Part shown: positions 8,347 through 14,406 of the stretch, one piece after another | Numbering within the stretch: position 1 is the stretch's first letter | Layout: every line of letters begins with the position of its first letter | Assembly (NCBI GenBank): GCA_043769985.1 | Contig: JAYVIV010000163.1 | Span: 1 to 29,633 of the forward strand | DNA: 29,633 bases | Origin: Arcicella sp043769985 | Lineage (GTDB): Bacteria > Bacteroidota > Bacteroidia > Cytophagales > Spirosomataceae | Direction of reading: 5' to 3' | Translations under genes and position numbers: made by a program | The notes under the pieces: generated by a model | What the model saw: only the letters and a program-made list of their open reading frames with translations | The model's database searches: none | What the model was told of the DNA's origin: nothing

Positions 8347-8375
8347 AAAAAAAAGCCCGAAGAGAATTTCGGGCT
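8347..8375 (-). terminator. Terminator of the toxin-antitoxin operon
   Basis: An 8-bp GC-rich stem (AGCCCGAA with TTCGGGCT, arms 8354-8361 and 8368-8375) is followed on the minus strand by eight T. It lies about 60 nt after the small ORF at 8438. Confidence 0.85.
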
Positions 8376-8437
8376 AAAATTAGTATCTATTATGTTTTTT
8401 TGAACTTCCGTATATCGGCTTTTGCGAGCTACAATGA

Positions 8438-8581
8438 TCAGAACATTGCTTCTTTCAAAAAAACTTCCATTGTTGGACCTACATTATTCTCTGGAATATT
8501 ATATTTAGCCCACATTTTTTCAACTTCGGCATGAGGAGTATTTTCTAAATACGCCTTCATTTCCTCAAAAAAATTGTTCAT
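8438..8581 (-). CDS. Small conserved-looking protein (47 aa) in the toxin-antitoxin operon
   Basis: A 47-codon ORF with ATG at 8581 and TGA at 8440-8438. It reads MNNFFEEMKAYLENTPHAEV, then EKMWAKYNIPENNVGPTMEV and FLKEAMF. The pattern of a short helix, then ENTP, then VGPTMEVFL resembles small ORFs often found beside PIN toxin modules in Bacteroidota, with no known function. It starts 15 nt after the toxin stop and precedes the operon terminator, so it is probably co-transcribed with both genes upstream. It might be an extra antitoxin-like subunit, but that is a guess. Confidence 0.55.
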   Translation of the reverse strand: MNNFFEEMKAYLENTPHAEVEKMWAKYNIPENNVGPTMEVFLKEAMF

Positions 8582-8596
8582 TGTCTTATGCCTATT

Positions 8597-8950
8597 TTAT
8601 AAATCATAAGGATTAACGCAATCCAACCCTTCAATATTCTGAAAATCCTTAGTGTTTCGAGATATGATGGTTAAACCTTTTACCAATGCAGTAGCAGCAA
8701 TAATAGCATCGGGTAGTTTAGTTTTATGGTTTTTACGAACTTCAATGCTGGCATCAATGACTTCATCGTTTAAAGCAAAAAGAGTAGCATCATCCATAAA
8801 ATCTTTGAGCAATTGGTAATGTTCAGCAGGAGCGTTAAATCCTAAAACTTCAATTTTAGTTACAACCGAAACCATTGGCACAGCATCAATTATGCCATTC
8901 ATAAATTCCATGCCCGAAGCAGGAAGTTTCTCGCCAAGATAATCAATCAC
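8597..8950 (-). CDS. PIN-domain toxin (VapC-like), start codon apparently lost
   Basis: The frame encodes a PIN-domain ribonuclease of the VapC type, which usually cleaves tRNA or rRNA and is held inactive by its antitoxin. Acidic residues of the fold are present in KIEVLGF, KLPDAIIAATAL and SRNTKDF. The first catalytic motif, IDTNAVIDYL, is also encoded but its codons (8965 onward) lie upstream of the first usable start, a GTG at 8950, which would drop the essential Asp. Further upstream in the same frame come only CGG TTC GCC GCT GCG and then the TAG stop of the antitoxin (8983-8981). So the active form would need an AUU start, readthrough of that TAG, or repair of a mutation. A small hairpin, AGCGG-TTCG-CCGCT, occupies exactly this spot. 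The toxin may be dead, or the sequence may hold an error. Confidence 0.65.
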   Translation of the reverse strand: MIDYLGEKLPASGMEFMNGIIDAVPMVSVVTKIEVLGFNAPAEHYQLLKDFMDDATLFALNDEVIDASIEVRKNHKTKLPDAIIAATALVKGLTIISRNTKDFQNIEGLDCVNPYDL

Positions 8951-8968
8951 GGCATTAGTATCAATCGC

Positions 8969-8982
8969 AGCGGCGAACCGCT
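8969..8982 (-). other. Small UUCG-loop hairpin at the antitoxin/toxin junction
   Basis: The minus strand reads AGCGG, TTCG, CCGCT, a 5-bp stem with a UUCG loop that covers the antitoxin stop codon and the place where the toxin start codon should be. Its base composition differs from the AT-rich neighbourhood. Confidence 0.4.
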
Positions 8983-9220
8983 AAATACTGTCGTTCCATT
9001 CAGCACGGCTTTTGGTTACATAATTTTGTAATTCATCTGCAATATCAGCAGGAAGTTTTCCAGCATATTTTTCAGAAAGTTTCTTTTGGATACCACTTGG
9101 TTTTGGCATCTCTAAGGCTTTCAAATCTTCATGCTTGGTAATAATATAATTCCATTCCTCAATCGGAATCAGTACGGCGGTGTGCTTACCTTCATTATCA
9201 GAAACATATTGTAAATCCAT
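8981..9220 (-). CDS. Antitoxin of the PIN toxin module
   Basis: A 79-residue protein starting MDLQYVSDNEGKHTAVLIPI with EEWNYI next. This N-terminal pattern (short strand, TAVLIPIEEW) is typical of Phd/VapB-like antitoxins that pair with PIN toxins in Bacteroidota; the N-terminal part would bind the operator DNA and the C-terminal helical part (KLPADIADELQNYV) the toxin. The ATG at 9220 is the only sensible start. Its TAG stop lies in the same frame as the toxin coding sequence, with no room for a normal toxin start between them. The operon order antitoxin, toxin, small ORF, terminator is clear. Confidence 0.75.
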   Translation of the reverse strand: MDLQYVSDNEGKHTAVLIPIEEWNYIITKHEDLKALEMPKPSGIQKKLSEKYAGKLPADIADELQNYVTKSRAEWNDSI

Positions 9221-9301
9221 AGTAATATTTATTTATTGTGCTAATTTAAGCTATTTCTCGCTATAATTATTGTTTTTATGAACAATACTAATCCTTCAAC
9301 A

Positions 9302-9416
9302 TTACCCACCCAACACAACCGCCCGCTCCTCTGCCGACAAACCACACAACCCAAAGCCCTCAGTGGAACTGCCACAGTGGAAATACCACTCATCTATCTC
9401 ATCCTCAAATACTTAC
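9302..9416 (-). pseudogene. Duplicated 3' end of the restriction-modification gene
   Basis: This segment is a near copy of bases 10327-10414, the last 30 or so codons of the large restriction-modification gene. On the minus strand both read FEDEIDE, then GLSAEERAV, then LGG and a stop. The copy carries an extra stretch of roughly 30 nt (about 9363-9390) that itself contains two small hairpins with GTGG and CCAC arms. It ends where the REP palindrome at 9418 begins. It has no start and is not a gene; it marks a duplication around the RAYT unit. Confidence 0.85.
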
Positions 9417-9417
9417 G

Positions 9418-9450
9418 AGACCTGACGGGTTTTTAAAACCTGTCAGGTCT
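9418..9450. repeat. REP palindrome 1
   Basis: A 33-bp palindrome with left arm AGACCTGACGGGTTTT and right arm AAAACCTGTCAGGTCT, one G-T mismatch, and almost no loop. It is the same type as the copy at 10289-10321; the two bracket the RAYT gene. Confidence 0.9.
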
Positions 9451-9463
9451 TCCTAATTTGATA

Positions 9464-10180
9464 TTAATCATTTTCAAACAAGAATTTGAAAAAATCGCTT
9501 TCATCATGCTGTGTGCTATGAAATGAAGTGTAAGTATTATTATTACCAAACCACGAAATCACTTTTTCCCTTTCTAACTTCGTTGATTTTTCGGATAAAT
9601 GGCTATGATACGATGAATGAGGATATTCTCGAAAATCTTTAACGAAACCATGTTTCTGAGGATTAAAGTGAATATACCATATCAATTGACTAAAATAGGC
9701 ATCACTATCAACCAATATCCTTCTGAAAGGCGTTTCAAAAAGTCCGCCTGTACGGTTTTGAGTAACATTAATACTTTTGGAGTAGGAGTTAAAAAAGTCA
9801 GAAAATTTTTTGCTCACTATTCTGTCTGGACTGTGTAGTCCTGTTGAATCTTTTAAACCATTTAAACCCGACAGGTCTCGAAGACCTGTCGGGTTTACAA
9901 TCGGATTTGTTACACCTGTTAAACCTGACAGGTCTTGAAAACCTGTCAGGTTTGTAGTCGGGTTTGTAATCAGATTTGGTTTCACAGACACCAACAAATG
10001 AAAATGATTTTTCATTAAACAATAAGCATAAGTGTCTAACACTTCACCTAAATAATGGGCATATTTAGTCAAAAAATAAGTATAATTCCTTTCTTCATAA
10101 AAAAGGTTTGTACCATTGATTCCACGATTATAAATGTGATAATATTTTCCTTCTTCTAATATAATTTCTGGTTTGTTCAT
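9464..10180 (-). CDS. REP-associated tyrosine transposase (RAYT, Y1/HUH family) carrying in-frame REP sequences
   Basis: A 238-residue single-strand transposase of the IS200-like REP-associated group. It opens with the family pattern GKYYHIYNRGINGTNLFYEE, has the HUH metal site in MKNHFHLLVSV (His59 and His61), the tyrosine helix FFNSYSKSIN with probable catalytic Tyr133, and NRTGGLFETPFRRI (142-155). Unusually, residues 77-108 hold two copies of a 13-residue motif, NLTGFQDLSGLTG and NPTGLRDLSGLNG, spaced 19 codons apart. These are translations of two REP palindromes lying inside the gene. They fall in the linker between the HUH motif and the tyrosine helix, so activity may survive. REP palindromes of the same sequence family flank the gene on both sides. 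RAYTs are thought to mobilise or maintain REP elements. Confidence 0.88.
   Translation of the reverse strand: MNKPEIILEEGKYYHIYNRGINGTNLFYEERNYTYFLTKYAHYLGEVLDTYAYCLMKNHFHLLVSVKPNLITNPTTNLTGFQDLSGLTGVTNPIVNPTGLRDLSGLNGLKDSTGLHSPDRIVSKKFSDFFNSYSKSINVTQNRTGGLFETPFRRILVDSDAYFSQLIWYIHFNPQKHGFVKDFREYPHSSYHSHLSEKSTKLEREKVISWFGNNNTYTSFHSTQHDESDFFKFLFEND
9864..9896. repeat. REP palindrome 2, inside the RAYT gene
   Basis: Perfect 15-bp arms (AAACCCGACAGGTCT and its reverse complement) with a 3-nt loop. It is read in frame as NPTGLRDLSGLNG. Confidence 0.92.
9921..9953. repeat. REP palindrome 3, inside the RAYT gene
   Basis: Perfect 13-bp arms (AAACCTGACAGGT and its reverse complement) with a 7-nt loop. 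It is read in frame as NLTGFQDLSGLTG. It lies 57 bp (19 codons) from palindrome 2, so the reading frame is kept. Confidence 0.92.
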
Positions 10181-10214
10181 GGTTATTTTGTTTATTTTTA
10201 AACCTATTTAGACC

Positions 10215-10297
10215 GTTCAGACCTGACCGTTCAGACCTGACTGTTCAGACCTGACTGTTCAGACCTGACCGTTCAGACCTGACTGTTCAGACCTGAC
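10215..10297 (+). repeat. Tandem array of a 14-bp unit grown from a REP arm
   Basis: Six head-to-tail copies of GTTCAGACCTGAC followed by C or T, starting at 10215, 10229, 10243, 10257, 10271 and 10285. The last copy merges into the REP palindrome at 10289. The unit contains AGACCTGAC, the outer arm of that REP, so the array probably arose by slippage or repeated partial copying of the REP end. Confidence 0.9.
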
Positions 10298-10321
10298 AGG
10301 TTTTAAAAACCTGTCAGGTCT
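10289..10321. repeat. REP palindrome 4
   Basis: A 33-bp perfect palindrome with 16-bp arms AGACCTGACAGGTTTT and AAAACCTGTCAGGTCT around one central A. It lies 8 nt from the stop codon of the restriction-modification gene and may serve as a hairpin at its 3' end. Confidence 0.92.
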
Positions 10322-10328
10322 AATTCCC

Positions 10329-13300
10329 TTACCCACCCAACACCACCGCCCGCTCCTCTGCCGACAAACCATACAACCCAAAAACCAACTCATCTATCTC
10401 ATCCTCAAATACTTGCGTGTCCGCTTGGGGATTGTTTGATTTTAGAGAAAGGATTTTTTCTACGAGATTGATGATGGGTTGTTGCTCCATTTGCTCTATT
10501 TTGGGAATTGGAAGTTCTCTACATTGACCTATTTTAGCTTTTGGAAAAACTAAATCATGTTCAGAAAAATTATTTATAAAATAAAATCCCATCAATTTTG
10601 AATTTAGAATACCTATCAAAAATTTTGCGTCAAATTCTTTATTAGGAATGAAAATATGAGCCGTATTTTTAACTGTAAAAGATTCATCTGTAAATGCAGC
10701 TTTAATTTTACCTTTACTTGGTATTTCACGAATTATAATCCTACTTTTATCAAAATATTTTAGGTCTCTCGGTGCTGCAATCCAAGCCCCATATTTTAAA
10801 TATTCTCCTTTCCAATTGACAAAATAATGTTCAATATCGCCACCGCCAATGTGTTTTCGATATGTTGAATCCAATGCTACTTTTGAATTAAACACTTTGT
10901 TTTTTAAGTCCTCAGATGTTTGTGCTGGTTTTCCTTTCCCTAACTCATATTCTTTAATTCCACTTGATGAATCTGTAATTTTATCAAGTGAAATTGTATT
11001 TGTTTTTATCTTGATTAAAAGTGTTTTTGTTTCATCATTTGTAAGAAAATCAAAGAAGTAATTATCGTTGTTTTCAAATATAACTTGTTCAATAACAGGT
11101 AGTTCTACAAATGTTTCAGAAATACAATTTAATGGTTTCAATACTGAATTTTCTTGTTTTGACATCTGAGTTAGTAAGATTACTGTATCAACCGTTGCAT
11201 CAGGAAAAACGCCTGTCGGAGTGTTTACAATGTTATTAATTGTAGATTTGTCAAGGATAAATTTTCTTACTTTTGTATTGTTAAGGTTATTGGTTATTGA
11301 ATTGGGAATTATAAAACTGAAATGCCCCCCTGATAAAATACTATACCCTAATTCAATAAAAAGTATGAATAAATCTGACTGATATTCAGCTACTTGATAG
11401 GTTTTTAGTAAATGATTTTTCTCTGAAATATTCTTAATATCTCTGAAATTTACATAAGGAGGATTCCCCACCACCGCATCAAAACCCACAAACTTCCCTT
11501 CTTCGTCCAACACCTCGGGAAACTCAAAACGCCATTCAAAGGCATTTCTGTAAATGGGTGAGTTGATAGCGTTTTCTAATTCCGCTTCCCGTTGGGCGAT
11601 TAGTTTTTCAAGCCTAATTGTCTCAATTTCAGCATCTTCCTTAATCTTATTGCCAAAAATATCAACGTTTTGGGTCTGCAAAAGCATCAATTGTCCCCGA
11701 AGACTATTGACTTGTTTTCTTCGGGGGTCTTTCTTGTAAACAGTCTGCACAAACTCGCTTTTGATGTCGTCAATAAACCGCAAAACTTCCGCTTTACGTT
11801 CCTTTGTGGGAGAGTTTTTGTAGTCGTAAACCGCTTGTTTATAGTCTTTTACGCTAAATTTTTGTTTCTTAAAAACCTCAGATAAATCTTCCTCCAAACC
11901 AAAACGAGCGACTAATGAATTACCCGTTTTAATATTAATGTCGATGTTGGGAAGGGTGACCAGTAGCCCCCTAACCCCCGAAGGGGGAACTTTCGAGTCC
12001 GATTGGAGTCCGTTTTTAACTCCCCCCTCGGGGGCTGGGGGGCTATAATACGCATTTTTTAGCAATTCAATCCACAACCTTAAACGACAAATTTTTACCG
12101 AATTTGGGTTAATATCCACCCCAAAAAGACAATTTTCGATAATGGTTTCTTTTTCGTGGAAAAGCGTTTCTTGGAGTTTTTGTAAATGCTCAATGGGTTT
12201 ATTGGCAGCGTTCAGTCGGTATTCAAAAAGTTGGTCGTTTTCTTCGTCCAAAATAATCAATTCATCATTTTCAATCGTAATTTGATAGTCTCTCACCCGT
12301 GAACCATCACGATAGGAAAGAATCTGCAAATCGTGTTTTATGGCAATTAATTCATTGAGGGCAGATACCAAAAAATGCCCAGAACCCACCGCAGGGTCAC
12401 ATACCCGCACAGAATTTACGATGTCGTTATATTGCTTGCGTTTGTCTTTATCCTTGTAATCAATGTGTTCCAGAATATCATCGAACGTCTTAATTCCCCC
12501 TTCGGGGGTTAGGGGGCTACTGTTAAATTTCTCTAAAACCGCCTTCCTGAGTGTTTCACGGCACATATACATCGTGATAAAACCAGGCGTAAAAAACGAA
12601 CCGTCACGATAGCCATTTATTTTTTCAAAGATAAGTCCCAACACCGAAGCGTTGATAATCGTCTTGGCTTGTTCCTGAATTTGAGCCGACGAATCCGAAG
12701 CAAAATCATAAGCATCCAAGAACTCAAACAAGTATTTTACGGTGGACATTTCGCCCTGTTTGCGTTTGCCTTTATCACCTTTCAGTACGGATTGGGCATA
12801 AATTGGAACGCCCAAACGGTCTTTCAAATCCTTTATTTTCACCGCTTTACGTTCCAATTCAGTCAGTTCAAAAAGGGAACTGTTCAAGTACGGAATATTG
12901 CCGTAACGCTCCGTAACGGAAGGCTTCCGTTGGGAAGTAGGAATAGCCAAAACCTCAAAAAACAATTCCGAAAGTTCATCAAAATCCTTCACTCGGCTTT
13001 CGTTCAAAAAAGCGTAGGAATTATCTCCCCGATGGTACTTTATCAATTGTCCTTCCAAGAGTTTCAAGAACAAAATACGGTTGAGCCAAGTGATACATAA
13101 TTCCAAGCCAACATTAAACAATTGCTCCTCCTGATTTTGTCCGTATTGATTGAGATTATCCAAATTAAAAAGAGCATTATCCACCTCAATTTCATTAATG
13201 GCATTTTCCAATAAAGAGCCTTCTAAGCGATTTTGAGGGGTTTTTCGTTGAATAATTTTCTTGCCGCCATCTTTCACTTCCTCCAAACCGATGATATAGA

Positions 13301-14057
13301 GCAATTCATTATAAAACTCCCGATTCAATGAATTGGCATCATTTTCAAAGGGAAGTTTCAACAAATGCTCGGGCGATAGGAGTTTGTAAAGAGCAATTTG
13401 GGCGGCATCAGAACGCTTGGTTTTGTCGAAACTGAAATAGGCACAAGGTAATTCCAAATCAGTGAGGTTTTCAATCAGTTTCTTAACTTCCGAATAAAAG
13501 AAACCGTTGTCCTTATTTTGCTCGGTTTTGGTTTGATATATTTTCTTGAAAGCCTTGTTTTCGTAGAAGATTTTACGAAAATCATTTTCATCAAAAACGT
13601 ACCAATTATGCAAATCAGTAGCGATTAGGTGCGAGATTTCGATGTTCTTTTTTACTTCCCTTTCCACAAAATAATACAGAATCAACTCATGCAACGCCTT
13701 CACGTTGGGGCGAGTGTCCGTCATCATTTCGGGCGAATTAATCCGCTTGTTTTCGATGATAACGCCCACCACATCCTTAGCGGTTTTGCCACGGTGAATT
13801 GCCAAATCCTCCCGCCCCGAAGTGTTGATTTCAAAGCGGTCTTTGTAGTAAGAATCCTTCAAAAAATCACAAACCAAATTCTTCTGATTTTCCTCCGATT
13901 CGTTGGGATTGAGCCTTTCAAAAAGTTTGTGGATATTGTCCTGAAAGCGTAGAATATCGTTCTGTTGAACGTTCTGTTTGAGATAAGCCTTGTTAAGAAC
14001 CTTGGCAGGCGTTTGGATAAGTAGTTGCACGGATGATGGATTTGTTTGTTCAGACAA
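10329..14057 (-). CDS. Single-chain restriction-modification enzyme (type IIG-like, N6-adenine methylase with fused nuclease)
   Basis: A 1242-residue protein. The N-terminal part has a PD-(D/E)xK-like nuclease signature: REDLAIHRG with Asp84 and VVGVIIENKR with Glu102 and Lys104. A helical part follows, then FFTPGFITMYMCRE (about 488-501), the SAM-binding motif I VCDPAVGSGHFLVSA (552-566), FGVDINPNSVKICRLRLW (645-662), the catalytic motif IV NPPY (865-868), and a C-terminal TaqI-like target recognition part. Such fused enzymes both methylate adenine and cut DNA and need no other subunit, which agrees with the lone gene. Two palindromic elements are inserted in frame, giving SPLTPEGG near 514 and SPPAPEGG to PPSGVRGLL at about 672-699. 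The start is a TTG at 14057; a GTG nine codons later is an alternative. The recognition site cannot be read. Confidence 0.88.
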   Translation of the reverse strand: MSEQTNPSSVQLLIQTPAKVLNKAYLKQNVQQNDILRFQDNIHKLFERLNPNESEENQKNLVCDFLKDSYYKDRFEINTSGREDLAIHRGKTAKDVVGVIIENKRINSPEMMTDTRPNVKALHELILYYFVEREVKKNIEISHLIATDLHNWYVFDENDFRKIFYENKAFKKIYQTKTEQNKDNGFFYSEVKKLIENLTDLELPCAYFSFDKTKRSDAAQIALYKLLSPEHLLKLPFENDANSLNREFYNELLYIIGLEEVKDGGKKIIQRKTPQNRLEGSLLENAINEIEVDNALFNLDNLNQYGQNQEEQLFNVGLELCITWLNRILFLKLLEGQLIKYHRGDNSYAFLNESRVKDFDELSELFFEVLAIPTSQRKPSVTERYGNIPYLNSSLFELTELERKAVKIKDLKDRLGVPIYAQSVLKGDKGKRKQGEMSTVKYLFEFLDAYDFASDSSAQIQEQAKTIINASVLGLIFEKINGYRDGSFFTPGFITMYMCRETLRKAVLEKFNSSPLTPEGGIKTFDDILEHIDYKDKDKRKQYNDIVNSVRVCDPAVGSGHFLVSALNELIAIKHDLQILSYRDGSRVRDYQITIENDELIILDEENDQLFEYRLNAANKPIEHLQKLQETLFHEKETIIENCLFGVDINPNSVKICRLRLWIELLKNAYYSPPAPEGGVKNGLQSDSKVPPSGVRGLLVTLPNIDINIKTGNSLVARFGLEEDLSEVFKKQKFSVKDYKQAVYDYKNSPTKERKAEVLRFIDDIKSEFVQTVYKKDPRRKQVNSLRGQLMLLQTQNVDIFGNKIKEDAEIETIRLEKLIAQREAELENAINSPIYRNAFEWRFEFPEVLDEEGKFVGFDAVVGNPPYVNFRDIKNISEKNHLLKTYQVAEYQSDLFILFIELGYSILSGGHFSFIIPNSITNNLNNTKVRKFILDKSTINNIVNTPTGVFPDATVDTVILLTQMSKQENSVLKPLNCISETFVELPVIEQVIFENNDNYFFDFLTNDETKTLLIKIKTNTISLDKITDSSSGIKEYELGKGKPAQTSEDLKNKVFNSKVALDSTYRKHIGGGDIEHYFVNWKGEYLKYGAWIAAPRDLKYFDKSRIIIREIPSKGKIKAAFTDESFTVKNTAHIFIPNKEFDAKFLIGILNSKLMGFYFINNFSEHDLVFPKAKIGQCRELPIPKIEQMEQQPIINLVEKILSLKSNNPQADTQVFEDEIDELVFGLYGLSAEERAVVLGG
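11964..12045. repeat. In-frame palindromic element A inside the restriction-modification gene
   Basis: An 82-bp segment bounded by TAGCCCCC (11964-11971) and GGGGGCTA (12038-12045). It contains two inner C-run/G-run hairpins, CCCCCGAAGGGGG and a CCCCCC-TC-GGGGG form. It is read through in frame as about 27 residues (SPPAPEGG near the start and PPSGVRGLL at the end), lying between LLKNAYY and VTLPNIDINI, which are normally near neighbours in this enzyme family. G/C runs like this are foreign to the AT-rich gene. Confidence 0.85.
12490..12519. repeat. In-frame palindromic element B inside the restriction-modification gene
   Basis: A half-size relative of element A: CCCCC-TTC-GGGGG (12496-12508) followed by TTAGGGGGCTA. 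On the minus strand it is translated as SPLTPEGG between VLEKFNS and IKTFDDILEHID. It shares TAGCCCCCTAA with element A. Confidence 0.8.
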
Positions 14058-14178
14058 ATATCGAAAGGGATTGGGGATTAAGCAAATGGGTGTGTCTGCA
14101 ATGCAACAATTGAGGGCATGATGTGAGTGAAGAGAATATCCGTAAAATGATGCAATTTATTCAAGTTTTTAATGAGTT

Positions 14179-14205
14179 AATTGTCGCTACACTGTGGCGA
14201 CAATT
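14179..14205. repeat. 27-nt palindrome upstream of the restriction-modification gene
   Basis: AATTGTCGC and GCGACAATT flank a centre that pairs almost to the last base (one G-T pair, one unpaired C). It lies in the 349-nt gap between the divergent restriction-modification and metalloprotease genes. Its position would suit an operator, but its form also fits a dispersed palindromic repeat; no T-tract follows. Confidence 0.6.
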
Positions 14206-14247
14206 ATATAACTTAGATTTTAAAGGTTACGAATTCGTAATCTTTGC

Positions 14248-14282
14248 GAGACCTGTCAGGTTTTTGAAACCTGACAGGTCTC
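14248..14282. repeat. REP palindrome 5
   Basis: Perfect 16-bp arms (GAGACCTGTCAGGTTT and its reverse complement) with a 3-nt loop. With REP 4 it brackets the restriction-modification gene. The inner bases are swapped relative to REPs 1 and 4 (CCTGTCAGG in the left arm instead of CCTGACAGG). The rest of the 14058-14406 gap shows no gene; a clear -7 box for the gene at 14407 is not seen. Confidence 0.9.
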
Positions 14283-14406
14283 TCTAAGTAAAAAACTGAA
14301 AAATACGAATCGGATTTATTAAACGGTCATAAATAGGGTAATTCTACGCTAAAAAATATAAATAATTTTACGTTTCTTTGCGGTTCACATTTTAAAATCA
14401 CTTTTC

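Noticed and set aside
9798..10022. Second-frame ORF of 74 codons inside the RAYT gene (peptides such as KPDRSSRPVGFK)
   Set aside because: It is another reading of the REP palindromes; repeats that lack stops in several frames make such ORFs by chance.
10215..10297. Regular repeats considered as a CRISPR array
   Set aside because: The 14-bp units are directly adjacent without spacers and no cas genes are present.
12669..13100. Antisense ORF of 143 codons opposite the restriction-modification gene
   Set aside because: It is in the opposite strand of a well-supported coding region, has no recognisable domain, and is the expected shadow of a long gene.
13629..13952. Antisense ORF of 107 codons opposite the N-terminus of the restriction-modification gene
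   Set aside because: Shadow of the gene; no start context or family pattern.
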